DNA from: Leptospira perdikensis
Lineage (GTDB): Bacteria > Spirochaetota > Leptospiria > Leptospirales > Leptospiraceae
Direction of reading: 5' to 3'
DNA: 64,000 bases
Assembly: GCF_004769575.1 (NCBI RefSeq)
Contig: NZ_RQGA01000017.1
Coordinates: forward strand, 1 to 64,000
The notes below the pieces were generated by a model. That model ran no database searches. It was not told where the DNA came from and saw only the letters and a program-made list of their open reading frames with translations. A program made the translations under genes and the position numbers. The stretch's first letter is position 1. Every line of letters starts with the position of its first letter. This document shows positions 45,194 to 55,218 of the stretch, one piece after another.

Positions 45194-47308
45194 ATGACCC
45201 GCCAGAAATTAATCTACTTCTCCATTGCATTGCTGACAATGGCCTGCGGCATGGTGGCTCCCTCGCCCCAAATCCAATCAGGCACTTTGGATCTACGAAC
45301 TTTCCCCTTGACCACCGGTACAACCATCGCTCTTCACGGAGACTGGAAATTTTACCCTGGTGTACTCGACGTCCCTTCAGATGCGACAACGGCTAGCTAT
45401 TTGCCGGTTCCGGGTCTTTGGAACCAAGTGCCAGTTTTATCTGGGTTCGCTGATGGAAAGGGATACGGTACTTATGTTCTCGATATCAAACTCCCTGAAG
45501 AAAATCAAATTTATGCGATATATTTGCCTGAAGTTAGAACCGCTTTTCGAATCAATGCAGGTAACAGGAGTTTGGTGTCAGGTGAACCTGGCATCACCAA
45601 AGAAACCACAACCCCTAGTGCGCAAGGGCAGAGTTTTACAATAGGTGCCAAAGAAAATCTTCAGATTCAAATTGCGGTGAGTAATTTTCATCACAAAGAA
45701 GGTGGACTTCCAAGTGCGCCTGTTTTTGGTCTTGGGGAAAGTGTTCAAAATTATATTTTGGCACAAAGTATGTTGGATTTAGCTCTAACTGGTGCTATAT
45801 TCATGTTTGGTTTATATCATTTTATTTTATTCTTCTATAGAAGTAAACAAAGGGAAGCTTTTTACTTTGGGTTTTTTTGTTTGGTCTTTGCTGTTAGGAT
45901 TCCCTTTATTGGAAGTAAAACGATTTATGCAGTTTTTCCTAATATTCCTTGGGAACTAGTAATTTATATCGAATACGCTTCTGTTTTTGTTTTGGGAATT
46001 TTATTTTTATGGTTTGTAGACGGACTTTTTCCTCGTTTCATTGATACAAAAATTATTCGTTACTTTAGCGCCTACGTGCAATTTATGTTAGTTTATGGTT
46101 TGATCATCAAACCTGAGATTTATACGCAGTTTGAAGTTGTTTTTCAAGCGATCGGTATTATATTTGCAATATTTTTAGGTATTCGTTTGTACCAGATGGT
46201 GCGGAAAGGATTACCCGATGCCGGAATTTTCTTTTTAGGATATCTCGTTTTATTTGTTGGATTTGTGTATGATGTATTTCTGGCTTATAGCGGAGAAGGT
46301 GATTCTACTTTGTCGCAATTGGCAGTATTTTTGTTTTTTGGTGTTCAGTCTACAATTGTTACACTTCGTACGGTAAGGAGCTTTCGTAAAAAAATACTAT
46401 TAAAAGATGAATTTGAAACTATCAATGAACAGTTTATTCTAACAAATCGTTTTTACGCAAAATTTATACCTCGCGATTTTTTGATCCATCTTGGTAAGGA
46501 AAGTATCGAAGAGGTTCGGTTAGGTGATAGTAGCGAGAGGGAAATAACCGTTTTATTCGCCGATATTTGGGAATATTGGGATATAATTTATTCAATCCCT
46601 CTTGAAAATAGAATGTTATTTACAAATTCCTATTTAGGAAGGATTGGCCCTTGTATTCGAAAAAACAATGGTTTCATCGATAAATACATTGGTAGTGCCA
46701 TTATGGCATTGTTCGATGGTGGAATTCAAAATTCAATTATAGCTGCCAAAGACATTCAATGGGAACTAGAAAAATACAATGAACGAAGGCGAAGTTTTGG
46801 TTATCTTCCGTTACATGCTGGAATTGGCATCCATTCTGGAGATACTATGCTTGGAATTTTGGGAGAAGAAGAAAGATTTGAGTCTACTGTCATTGCAGAC
46901 GCAGTAAACCTTTCGAGTCGAATCCAAGGGTTAACCAAAAAATACGGCGCAAGAATTCTTGTTAGCCTTGCATCACTTTTGGTACATGAAGACTTAGAGG
47001 CAATCCCATATAGAATTTTGGATTTTGTGAGAGTTAAAGGAAAACAAGAAACGGTAATGATTGCCGAGATTTTAATTCCCGATATCGATTCAATTTCCAA
47101 TAAAAAAATAGCAAACAGAGGGCAATTTGAAGCCGCAATTTTTGATTATGTACGCGCTGATTTTGTTTCTGCATTAAAAAAGTTCCGCTCTGTAATTGTA
47201 GACAATCCAGAAGACCTCGCAGCAAAAATCTATATTGAAAGATGTGAATATTATCAAACTTCTGGTGTTGGTGAAGACTGGGATGGGATTTCTGCATGGG
47301 AAAAATAA
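45194..47308 (+). CDS. 7TMR-DISM class III cyclase, C2-like subunit (second metal Asp lost)
   Basis: 704 residues: lipobox LLTMAC, galactose-binding-like periplasmic domain (~40-190), seven helices (~195-400), cyclase domain (~440-625) and TPR-like tail. Active-site positions: D457 present (LFADIWEYW), K497 present, second metal Asp replaced by S501 (KYIGSAIMALF), T565, N572 and R576 present (AVNLSSR). A homodimer would lack a complete metal site. The D-to-S change is the one seen in the C2 half of mammalian adenylyl cyclases. GAAGGATAGGG precedes the ATG; the stop overlaps the next ATG. Confidence 0.88.
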   Translation: MTRQKLIYFSIALLTMACGMVAPSPQIQSGTLDLRTFPLTTGTTIALHGDWKFYPGVLDVPSDATTASYLPVPGLWNQVPVLSGFADGKGYGTYVLDIKLPEENQIYAIYLPEVRTAFRINAGNRSLVSGEPGITKETTTPSAQGQSFTIGAKENLQIQIAVSNFHHKEGGLPSAPVFGLGESVQNYILAQSMLDLALTGAIFMFGLYHFILFFYRSKQREAFYFGFFCLVFAVRIPFIGSKTIYAVFPNIPWELVIYIEYASVFVLGILFLWFVDGLFPRFIDTKIIRYFSAYVQFMLVYGLIIKPEIYTQFEVVFQAIGIIFAIFLGIRLYQMVRKGLPDAGIFFLGYLVLFVGFVYDVFLAYSGEGDSTLSQLAVFLFFGVQSTIVTLRTVRSFRKKILLKDEFETINEQFILTNRFYAKFIPRDFLIHLGKESIEEVRLGDSSEREITVLFADIWEYWDIIYSIPLENRMLFTNSYLGRIGPCIRKNNGFIDKYIGSAIMALFDGGIQNSIIAAKDIQWELEKYNERRRSFGYLPLHAGIGIHSGDTMLGILGEEERFESTVIADAVNLSSRIQGLTKKYGARILVSLASLLVHEDLEAIPYRILDFVRVKGKQETVMIAEILIPDIDSISNKKIANRGQFEAAIFDYVRADFVSALKKFRSVIVDNPEDLAAKIYIERCEYYQTSGVGEDWDGISAWEK

Positions 47309-49440
47309 TGAAATCTGCAGTTTTTGTTTTTTTCGTTTTTGTCTCTTGTTCTGTATTTTTTTCCTGTAATTTTGGAACTTCTCCAGAGGCAGTTAAAGGA
47401 TATTTGGAACTTCCCCTCGAATATGTAAAAAACCATAAAAAACTTTCTACAAATGGTGAATGGGAATTTTATTGGGAAGAAGTTTATGGCGAAAGTTTAT
47501 TTGAAAAAATAAAAGAACCTAACAAGGTTTATGTTAAAGTTCCTTCCTCTTGGAACTCATATGGGCCAGAAGAAGCAAGTGGTGATGGTTATGCGACCTT
47601 TCGTTTAACATTGAAAATACCTGATCCAAAAATTCGTTATTACTTCCGAATTCAACCAGCAACTAGTTCCTACGAACTCTATATCAATCGCCAAAAAATT
47701 GCAAGTTCTGGAAAGGTCGGAACGAGTGAACTTGATGCCATTCCTAAATACCAAATTCAATATGTTTCCTTTCAACCAGAAGGTTATGAACAAGAAATAC
47801 TTTTTGTCGTGAGTAACTTCCATCACGCTAGAGGTGGGTATAGAAAACCATTGGACATTGGAACCAAAGAAGTCATTCAAAACCAAACGCTGATTTATTC
47901 AGCGGGAGAAGTCTTTATCTTTGGTACGATGTTGACTATGGCTCTTTACCAACTCACAGTGTTTTTCTTTCGAAGAGAGGAGAAAAGTTCTCTATTCTTT
48001 GCATTGTTTTGTTTGTTTACAGGACTTCGTCTTGTAGTACTCGATAACTTTTATATAATTTATGCTTTCCCTGATTTTTCATGGCATTGGATGCAGGTTT
48101 TGGATTATACATCGGCCCCACTGCTTGTCTGTTTTTTCTTAGGTTATTTGAAGAGTTTATTCCCAGGAAAGTCAGAAGTCCCCAAATGGATGTTATACTC
48201 TTGTTGGAGTATAACAGCTTGTTATGTTTCATTTGTTGTGTTGACAGATGCAAAACTTTTTACAAAAACAAATATTTTTTCACAAGTTTTGATCCTATTT
48301 TTTAGTGTGTGTTCCTTTTATGTAATTCTTAGAATTTACCGTCAGAAGAAAAAAGATAGTAGTTTGATGTTTTATGGATCTCTACTACTTATGCTTGGGT
48401 CAATTCATGATTTGATGGCAGGGAATTATTGGTTCCAGTCTCAACCATTTATGCCTTTTTCTTTATTTATATTCTTTTTATTTCAAGGTATTTTACTCGC
48501 CAGAAGAAATGCCAGGTTCTATTCCTCGATGGATACATTAACAAGAGAATTGATTGAAGTTAATAATCATCTAGAATCATCAAATAAAATTTATGCAAAG
48601 TTTGTTCCTTTGCGACTTATTGAATTGTTTTCACAACAAACAAAAGCTCGAGTGAAACGAGGTGATTTTATTGTGAAACAGATGACGGTTTTATCTTCTG
48701 ATATCAGGGATTTTACTGCCATCTCTGAAACTTTAAGTCCAGAGGAAACATTTCTTTTTTTAAATGATTATCTGCGCGAAGTGGGACCTACTATCAGATC
48801 CCATAATGGATTTATTGAAAAGTATGTAGGTGACGCTATCTTCGCACTGTTTGAAAGGCAACCTGAAGATGCTTTGTCTGCTGCAATTGAGATGCACAAA
48901 GCAGTTGCAAGGTGGAACAAAAAGTCAAAATCCCATCGTGTGAGTGACATTCAATTCGGAGTAGGAATCCATTATGGAGAACTGATGCTTGGAATTATTG
49001 GTGAGGAACAGCGTATTGAGTCTGCCGTTCTCTCCGATTGTATGGGTGTTGCCAACTCTTTGGAATCTATGACAAAAAAATATGGCGCCAAAATCATTTT
49101 AAGTTTAGATGCTCTACTGGAATTACAACATCCTGATTCCTACCCACATAGACTGTTGGACTTTATTAAAATTCCAGCCAAACAGACGTTAATTGGGATT
49201 GCGCAAGTTTTGGTGGAAGGTGTCGAAGAGTCTTATGATTTAAAATTAAAAACCAAAGAACAATTCGAAGAAAGTGTGAATTTGTTTTGGGATGGGGAAT
49301 TTGAAAAGGCAGGAGCCGGATTTCGTGCCGTTTTTGCCATCGATCCTTCTGACAAAGCAGCCAAATTGTATTTGGAACGCACTGAATTGTATGCGCAAAA
49401 TGGGGCTCCCCCAGGGTTTGGGAAGGGGTTTTTGGCATAA
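47308..49440 (+). CDS. 7TMR-DISM class III cyclase, C1-like subunit (Thr, Asn and Arg lost)
   Basis: About 710 residues from ATG 47308, which overlaps the upstream stop as TAATG (ATG 47296 is possible). Lipobox VFFSC, galactose-binding-like domain (~25-190), seven helices (~200-400), cyclase domain (~450-635), TPR-like tail. D465 (SSDIRDFT), K505 and D509 (KYVGDAIFALF) are present, but the substrate Thr is A573, the transition-state Asn is G580 and the Arg is S584 (DCMGVANSLES). It can supply metal binding but not transition-state residues, the reverse of its neighbour. The two are probably one heterodimeric enzyme. Confidence 0.88.
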   Translation: MKSAVFVFFVFVSCSVFFSCNFGTSPEAVKGYLELPLEYVKNHKKLSTNGEWEFYWEEVYGESLFEKIKEPNKVYVKVPSSWNSYGPEEASGDGYATFRLTLKIPDPKIRYYFRIQPATSSYELYINRQKIASSGKVGTSELDAIPKYQIQYVSFQPEGYEQEILFVVSNFHHARGGYRKPLDIGTKEVIQNQTLIYSAGEVFIFGTMLTMALYQLTVFFFRREEKSSLFFALFCLFTGLRLVVLDNFYIIYAFPDFSWHWMQVLDYTSAPLLVCFFLGYLKSLFPGKSEVPKWMLYSCWSITACYVSFVVLTDAKLFTKTNIFSQVLILFFSVCSFYVILRIYRQKKKDSSLMFYGSLLLMLGSIHDLMAGNYWFQSQPFMPFSLFIFFLFQGILLARRNARFYSSMDTLTRELIEVNNHLESSNKIYAKFVPLRLIELFSQQTKARVKRGDFIVKQMTVLSSDIRDFTAISETLSPEETFLFLNDYLREVGPTIRSHNGFIEKYVGDAIFALFERQPEDALSAAIEMHKAVARWNKKSKSHRVSDIQFGVGIHYGELMLGIIGEEQRIESAVLSDCMGVANSLESMTKKYGAKIILSLDALLELQHPDSYPHRLLDFIKIPAKQTLIGIAQVLVEGVEESYDLKLKTKEQFEESVNLFWDGEFEKAGAGFRAVFAIDPSDKAAKLYLERTELYAQNGAPPGFGKGFLA

Positions 49441-49525
49441 AAAAGACATAGATTCGCCCCGATTCCTGAAAAAGTTCTTGAACTTCCTCTGTAAATGAAC
49501 GAGAGTCAGTAATACGGAGATTCCC

Positions 49526-51001
49526 ATGACTCAAGCCACTCTTACGCAAGCCCCTACCACTGGAAAGCCTGTGATCCAAACAAAAAGTTTTACTCCATCC
49601 GATATTGATCGTATCTTCAAAGCACAGAAGGCAAAAGCTTTGGAACTTCGGTTATCGAATTTCAAAACTCGTATCACAAAACTAAAGAAGCTGAAAGACG
49701 TTGTCCTTAAATACCAAACGGAAATCCAAAAAGCTCTTCACTCTGATTTTAAAAAATCTTCGGGTGAGGTAGACATTACTGAAATTCTACCTACCGTTGC
49801 CGAAATTAATGATGCCATCCGCCATGTAAAACATTGGATGCGCCCAAAAAATGTAATGACTCCACCGACTCTACTCGGTGCAACCAGCCGAATCATCTAT
49901 GAACCAAAAGGGGTTTGTTTGATCATCGCTCCTTGGAATTATCCCTTTCATCTAGCCATAGCTCCTTTGGCAGCAGCCATTGCCGCTGGTAACACTGTAA
50001 TGTTAAAACCTTCAGAGTTTACCCCGCATACTGCAGATGTCATTAAGGCGATGTTAAGCGAAGTATTTTCTGAAGAGGAAGTTGCTGTATTCGAAGGTGA
50101 TGTTGCAGTTTCAACGGCACTGCTCGAAGCACCTTTTGATCATATCTTTTTTACAGGATCTACTCCTGTTGGTAAAATTGTTATGGCAGCAGCTGCAAAA
50201 AATCTTACCAGCGTAACATTGGAGTTAGGTGGTAAGTCTCCTTCCATCGTAGCAGAAGATGCGGACATGAAAGTGGCAGCAGAAAGAATTATGTGGGGAA
50301 AATTTCTGAATGCTGGACAAACTTGTGTGGCACCAGATTATCTTTTAATTCCCGAATCCAAAGTGGATGAATTTGTAAACAACGCTAAAGAAGTCACAGA
50401 AAGTTTCTTTAAATCGAAACCTGAAAACTTTACAGCGAGTCCTGACTTTTGTCGTATTGTAAATGCAAAGAACTTTGGTCGAGTTTCTTCTTATATGGAT
50501 GATGCTGTCAAAAAAGGGGCTCATATTGCTTACGGTGGGGAAGTTCGAAGTTCCGATAATTTTATTTCACCAACCATTCTTACACATGTGTCTTTGGATG
50601 CACGTATTATGGAAGATGAAATTTTTGGACCACTCCTTCCTATTGTTACTTATAAAACCTTGGATGATGCCATTCACATCATCAACGAAAGACCAAAACC
50701 GTTGGCTTTGTACATTTTCACAAAAAAAAGCCGTACATCCAAATATGTTCTACGAAGAACTAGCTCCGGTGGGGCTGTGATCAACGACGTGATTTTACAT
50801 TTGGTGAACCCAAATCTACCATTTGGTGGAGTGAATCATTCAGGTCATGGTAGTTATCATGGGCTTTTTGGATTCAAAACTTTTTCACATGAAAGGTCTG
50901 TTTTACAAACTCCTAAGGCATCCATCGCTAAGTTGATGTATCCACCTTATTCAAGTTTTGTGAGATTGATTGTAAGATTAACAACAAAGTTCTTTATTTA
51001 G
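49526..51001 (+). CDS. Aldehyde dehydrogenase (ALDH3-like)
   Basis: 491 residues. Catalytic C267 in [11 protein letters not shown], Glu in [12 protein letters not shown]-binding [12 protein letters not shown], and [20 protein letters not shown]. The fused N-terminus and hydrophobic C-terminal segment (~465-490, [14 protein letters not shown]) resemble membrane-associated fatty aldehyde dehydrogenases. It would oxidise aldehydes to acids with NAD(P). GGAG lies before the ATG; a terminator follows. Confidence 0.92.
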   Translation: MTQATLTQAPTTGKPVIQTKSFTPSDIDRIFKAQKAKALELRLSNFKTRITKLKKLKDVVLKYQTEIQKALHSDFKKSSGEVDITEILPTVAEINDAIRHVKHWMRPKNVMTPPTLLGATSRIIYEPKGVCLIIAPWNYPFHLAIAPLAAAIAAGNTVMLKPSEFTPHTADVIKAMLSEVFSEEEVAVFEGDVAVSTALLEAPFDHIFFTGSTPVGKIVMAAAAKNLTSVTLELGGKSPSIVAEDADMKVAAERIMWGKFLNAGQTCVAPDYLLIPESKVDEFVNNAKEVTESFFKSKPENFTASPDFCRIVNAKNFGRVSSYMDDAVKKGAHIAYGGEVRSSDNFISPTILTHVSLDARIMEDEIFGPLLPIVTYKTLDDAIHIINERPKPLALYIFTKKSRTSKYVLRRTSSGGAVINDVILHLVNPNLPFGGVNHSGHGSYHGLFGFKTFSHERSVLQTPKASIAKLMYPPYSSFVRLIVRLTTKFFI

Positions 51002-51023
51002 ACAACGTTCGATTAAAGACTAC

Positions 51024-51050
51024 ACTCCCGGGGAAACTCGGGAGTTTTTT
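51024..51050 (+). terminator. Rho-independent terminator after the aldehyde dehydrogenase gene
   Basis: ACTCCCG, an 8-base loop, CGGGAGT, then six Ts (one shared with the stem). Classic stem plus T tract, 23 bases past the stop codon. Confidence 0.88.
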
Positions 51051-51117
51051 CCTCAATTCTTTTAATAATACCTTCCACCTCAATCATTGTTTCTCCATAC
51101 ATGTTGTTTTAAAACTA

Positions 51118-51131
51118 CTGATAAATATCAA
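51118..51131 (+). promoter_or_regulatory. FNR/DNR-like operator candidate upstream of the hemerythrin gene
   Basis: CTGATAAATATCAA matches TTGAT-N4-ATCAA at 9 of 10 positions and lies 56 bases before the hemerythrin ATG. The spacing to possible -10 boxes (TCTAAT 51145, TAATTG 51162) is not the ideal class II distance, so this is a candidate only. Confidence 0.45.
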
Positions 51132-51186
51132 TTCCAAGATTGATTCTAATTCGTGACATCGTAATTGTGATTATTTTTGTGGAACT

Positions 51187-52290
51187 ATGCAAAAGGATTA
51201 CTCCGCGCATTTAGATTCCTTACGAATCACTTGGTTAAGTGAACCTTTCCACCTCGGAATTCCCATCATTGACTTGCAACATGTTTGGTTGGTTCATATT
51301 ATTTTAGAGTTGGAAGAAACCATTGTCGAATCCGAAAAAGATGGGTCTGATGTGGATGTTCACGTATCTTTTCGGAAAGCTTTGGATTATGTGGCGGAAC
51401 ATTTTGCTTTAGAAGAAGACATTCTGGAACATTTTAATTATCCAAGTTTTAAAGAACATGTAAAGGGGCACCGTAATTTTGTAGAGCGGTTAACTGAAAA
51501 ATATTATGAAGCCAAAGATAACCAAATGGCTGCTTTGGGTATTTTACAGATCCTTAAAAAATGGTTATTCCAACATATCTTACATGATGACACCGATTAT
51601 GCTGATTTTTTTAAAGCTAGCGGAGTTGATTTAAAATCATACTGTAATGAAATTTTAAAATCTGGCAAATATCCAATTTCCAAAGAACAACTTTTGATTT
51701 ATCAAAACATTGTACAAATGGATACAACCCATATTGCTCTACATGAACAGTCCATTGATACCATCCAAGAAATTCGAAACATTTGGAAAACATATAATCT
51801 TTCCACTGGTGTTCCTATTATAGATTTACAACATGTTTGGTTATTAAAAATGATCGTTGAATTGGATCACTCTCTTAAGTTAGGTGATGGTTCTAGTGAT
51901 ACGTTCCATCGGGTGATTGCTGCCGCTATTGAATACACAAAAGACCATTTTGGTGTGGAAGATAAAATCATGCGGTACTTTCGATTTACTGATGTGGTTA
52001 ACCATATGAACCAACACAAACGGTTTATTGATTTTATCAAAACTAGAAATGATGAATTTAAATTAGGAAATCCTCGGGCCGGTTTGCACTTGGTTCAGGA
52101 CCTTCGTAATTGGCTTTTGTCTCATATTGCTCTTGAGGATAAAAAAATCGGAATCGCTTTTGAGTCCCGTGTGCGGGAGCTTTCCGAGTTTACGAAAAAA
52201 TTGCACCAAGCTGGCGAAATTGCCATTTCTCGGGAGCAAAAAAAACTATATAAGTTGGTGATGCAATCGGCTCCAGACCCTCTCGATTGA
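51187..52290 (+). CDS. Tandem bacteriohemerythrin
   Basis: 367 residues with two hemerythrin domains (~15-150 and ~195-335). Each has the full diiron ligand set: IDLQH, then HFALE / HFGVE (HxxxE), EHVKGH / HMNQH (HxxxH), and HILHDD / HIALED (HxxxxD). It should bind O2, and perhaps NO, reversibly in the cytoplasm; no signalling domain is attached. The two halves share IPIIDLQHVWL, so they arose by duplication. It is a single gene between a terminator and gatB. Confidence 0.92.
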   Translation: MQKDYSAHLDSLRITWLSEPFHLGIPIIDLQHVWLVHIILELEETIVESEKDGSDVDVHVSFRKALDYVAEHFALEEDILEHFNYPSFKEHVKGHRNFVERLTEKYYEAKDNQMAALGILQILKKWLFQHILHDDTDYADFFKASGVDLKSYCNEILKSGKYPISKEQLLIYQNIVQMDTTHIALHEQSIDTIQEIRNIWKTYNLSTGVPIIDLQHVWLLKMIVELDHSLKLGDGSSDTFHRVIAAAIEYTKDHFGVEDKIMRYFRFTDVVNHMNQHKRFIDFIKTRNDEFKLGNPRAGLHLVQDLRNWLLSHIALEDKKIGIAFESRVRELSEFTKKLHQAGEIAISREQKKLYKLVMQSAPDPLD

Positions 52291-52350
52291 TTTCTGTCGG
52301 AATTTGAATTGCCAAGCTGATTTTCCGGGAAAATCCTGTTTCCAAACCCC

Positions 52351-53814
52351 ATGGAATACGAAGTTATCATCGGTCTGGAAGTCCACGTCCAACTCAACAC
52401 TCTATCTAAAATTTTTTCTACGGCTACAAACGAATTCGGTGGTAGTCCCAATACTCATATTTCTCCGCTTTGCGTTGCTTTGCCTGGCACATTGCCTGTG
52501 TTAAACGAAGTTGTTTTGGAAAAAGCCGTTCGTGCAGGTGTTGCCCTCGGATGTGAGATCACTCAATTTACAAAATTTGATCGTAAAAATTATTTTTATC
52601 CTGATTTACCGAAAGGATATCAGATTTCTCAGTTTGATAAACCTTATGCAACACAAGGTGGAATTCATATCAAACTAAAAGGAGAAACAGATGAGAAGTT
52701 TATTCCTCTCACTCGGATCCATATGGAAGAGGATGCAGGAAAACTAATCCACTCTCATGATCCATCCATCAATCGTTCTTATGTTGATTATAACCGTGCG
52801 GGCACTCCTCTCATTGAAATTGTTTCGGAACCTGACTTACGTTCTTCTGATGAGGCATATGTTTATTTAAACGAACTAAAAACAATATTACGATACATTC
52901 AGGTTTCTGATTGTAATATGGAAGAAGGATCTCTTCGTTGTGATGCCAATGTCTCTATTCGTCCTAAAGGGGAAAAAGGATTTCGTACTCGAGTAGAAAT
53001 CAAAAATTTAAACTCCTTTAAGGCCGTAAAACAAGCAATAGACTATGAAATCGAATGGCAAAAAGATGTTTATTCTCGTGGAGAATCATTTCGTCAAATG
53101 ACAAAACTTTGGGATGCGACTTTGCTCAAAACCATCCCCATGCGTTCAAAAGAAATGAGTCATGACTATCGTTATTTCCCAGAACCAGATCTTCCTACCA
53201 TTCAAATCTCTAGTTCTTTTATTGAAGACATTCGTAAAACTTTACCTGAACTTCCAAGACAAAAAAAAGAAAGATATAAAACTGAACTTGGCCTTCCGGA
53301 TTATGATGCGGAAGTATTAACAAGTGAACGTGAGATTGCAGAATATTTTGAACAAGCTCTTCTCGTTTCCGGTGATGCCAAAAAAACATCTAACTGGGTG
53401 AAAGATGAAATTCTTGGAATTGTAAACAAAGAAAACATATCCATTCAGGAATTTGCAATTGATCCTTTGCGTATCGGTAAACTTGTAAAACTCATCAACT
53501 CGGGAGAGATCACAGGTAAAATAGCAAAAACTATTTTTGAAGATATGTTAACCACAAAAGACCAGCCAGAATCCATTGTGGAAACAAAAGGTTTAAAAGT
53601 GGTTCGCGATGATAAAGCACTTGAAGAGATTGTGATTCGTGTGATTGAATCTCAACCAGAATCAGTGGAAGGTTGGAAAAATGGAAAGGATCGGGTACTC
53701 GGTGCGATTGTTGGTGGTGTAATGAAAGAAACCAAAGGCAAAGCAGATCCGAAACTTGTAAATGATCTGATCCTCGCTAAACTTGGGCCACTCGGCGAAA
53801 AAAAGAAAGTTTAA
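52351..53814 (+). CDS. gatB: Asp-tRNA(Asn)/Glu-tRNA(Gln) amidotransferase subunit B
   Basis: 487 residues, normal length. [14 protein letters not shown] at the N-terminus, [46 protein letters not shown] and the C-terminal YqeY-like domain. It transamidates mischarged tRNA with GatA and GatC, which are not in the window. Its stop overlaps the convergent phosphatase gene. Confidence 0.97.
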   Translation: MEYEVIIGLEVHVQLNTLSKIFSTATNEFGGSPNTHISPLCVALPGTLPVLNEVVLEKAVRAGVALGCEITQFTKFDRKNYFYPDLPKGYQISQFDKPYATQGGIHIKLKGETDEKFIPLTRIHMEEDAGKLIHSHDPSINRSYVDYNRAGTPLIEIVSEPDLRSSDEAYVYLNELKTILRYIQVSDCNMEEGSLRCDANVSIRPKGEKGFRTRVEIKNLNSFKAVKQAIDYEIEWQKDVYSRGESFRQMTKLWDATLLKTIPMRSKEMSHDYRYFPEPDLPTIQISSSFIEDIRKTLPELPRQKKERYKTELGLPDYDAEVLTSEREIAEYFEQALLVSGDAKKTSNWVKDEILGIVNKENISIQEFAIDPLRIGKLVKLINSGEITGKIAKTIFEDMLTTKDQPESIVETKGLKVVRDDKALEEIVIRVIESQPESVEGWKNGKDRVLGAIVGGVMKETKGKADPKLVNDLILAKLGPLGEKKKV

Positions 53815-54404
53815 GGTATTTCTAGTTTGTGGACAGATCCGAAGTCCACTGGAGATTTAAAAGCTTCTTCATAGGGAGTTCCGTGTTGTTTACAAAGAAC
53901 GGCACGGATCGGCCCTGAATGACAAACAACGATTAAAGAAGTAAGGGGCCTATTGTTTGTCCTTTCCCATTCCTTTCGTAATATTCCGCCTTCTTTCCAA
54001 TCTTCCATAAAAGAATTCATTCTTAAGATTAGATCAGTAAAAGCCTCTCCACCTGGAGTTTTGGCATTCACAAAGTCTTTCATCCAAGGGATTGTGTCTT
54101 TTCTTGGAATGTTTTCCCAAAGTTTACCATCCCAATCACCAAAATTCATTTCCCACAAACGTTCGTCAGTTGGTATTGCGGAAGGTTCCTTCGGTTTTAG
54201 ATTGTATTTAGCTAAGAGAGCAGACGATAATTTTAAAGCGCGCGGCGCCGGACTAGAAAGAAAATGATCAAAGTTTGGCGGTAGATAAGAGAAAGTGGAA
54301 TCGGCAGTATCTTCTACTGGGTATTTGAGAGGAAAATCAGTTCGACCATAACAAGTTCCTTTGGGAGCAGTGGTTTCCGGATGGCGGATTAAATAGAGAT
54401 CCAT
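53811..54404 (-). CDS. Histidine phosphatase, probable alpha-ribazole phosphatase (CobC-type)
   Basis: About 197 residues from ATG 54404, preceded by CAGGAG; the frame stays open to 54431. Catalytic LYLIRHPET (RHxE variant of RHG), Arg in [11 protein letters not shown], Glu in [10 protein letters not shown] and [12 protein letters not shown]. Position after cobT and cobS, with 16-base overlap into cobS, suggests it dephosphorylates alpha-ribazole phosphate or adenosylcobalamin phosphate in nucleotide loop assembly. Confidence 0.8.
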   Translation of the reverse strand: MDLYLIRHPETTAPKGTCYGRTDFPLKYPVEDTADSTFSYLPPNFDHFLSSPAPRALKLSSALLAKYNLKPKEPSAIPTDERLWEMNFGDWDGKLWENIPRKDTIPWMKDFVNAKTPGGEAFTDLILRMNSFMEDWKEGGILRKEWERTNNRPLTSLIVVCHSGPIRAVLCKQHGTPYEEAFKSPVDFGSVHKLEIP

Positions 54405-55210
54405 AAAAAAACTCCTGATATCCAGATACAAGTTTCAACCACTTGTTGGACGGCACCCAAACAATCTCCGGTAAATCCATCGATCCAACGTTTCATAAGG
54501 GAATACATGTAATATAGACTGGGAAGGATAAAAACCAAACTCATTAAAAAATAAGGATGTTGGAAAGTTAATGTAATAAACGGAAATAGGCCTGCAATAC
54601 TTGCAAATAGAGTTTGTGCCCAAGTGATTTCTTTTGCCATTGGTTTTGCATATCCTTCTTCTTTGGCATAAGGAAGTAATTTCATCATAAAGATGGAAAA
54701 AAAACGACTCAGGCTATGTGCTGTTATAAAGTACAACCAAATAGTGATAAGGTTATCGTAGCCAGGTAATGACCACTGGTTCCAGTGCATTTCTTTGTTT
54801 ACGAGTGATTCGGAAGCACCGAGGATTTTTAAAACTAATAATAAAGAAATCCCTGCAGCTCCAAAACTTCCTACACGGCTATCTTTCATAATCCTAAGAA
54901 TATCTTCTCTTTTCCAACCGCCACCAATCCCGTCACAAAAATCAGAGAATCCATCTTCATGAAAAGCTCCCGTGAGGATTAACAAAAATCCTAAAGAAAT
55001 GACAAAGGAAATGGTGGGACCAAAGAATAATTGGAAACTCATAAAAACAAACCATTGTAAGGTCCCGAGTATAATCCCAACAGTAGGTGAATATTTGATT
55101 GATTTATGTAACCATTCTTCTTGAAAACCAATCCAATGAGGAGCTGGAATTCTAGAAAGAAAAGATAAACAAACAAAGAATAAACGGATTTCTGTTATAA
55201 AAAATTGCAT
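54389..55210 (-). CDS. cobS: Adenosylcobinamide-GDP ribazoletransferase
   Basis: 273 residues and about seven helices. [20 protein letters not shown] and [17 protein letters not shown] are the conserved CobS metal-binding loops, and [14 protein letters not shown] closes the fold. It joins alpha-ribazole (phosphate) to adenosylcobinamide-GDP to form adenosylcobalamin (phosphate). Between cobT (8-base gap) and the phosphatase. Confidence 0.95.
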   Translation of the reverse strand: MQFFITEIRLFFVCLSFLSRIPAPHWIGFQEEWLHKSIKYSPTVGIILGTLQWFVFMSFQLFFGPTISFVISLGFLLILTGAFHEDGFSDFCDGIGGGWKREDILRIMKDSRVGSFGAAGISLLLVLKILGASESLVNKEMHWNQWSLPGYDNLITIWLYFITAHSLSRFFSIFMMKLLPYAKEEGYAKPMAKEITWAQTLFASIAGLFPFITLTFQHPYFLMSLVFILPSLYYMYSLMKRWIDGFTGDCLGAVQQVVETCIWISGVFLWISI

Positions 55211-55218
55211 GGAAAACT

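Noticed and set aside
45096..45389. Minus-strand frame overlapping the start of the C2-like cyclase gene
   Set aside because: No domain, and it conflicts with the clear lipoprotein signal peptide on the plus strand.
51127..51145. Everted repeat ATCAA...TTGAT upstream of the hemerythrin gene
   Set aside because: The half-sites face outward, unlike an FNR operator; only the overlapping CTGAT-N4-ATCAA site was kept.
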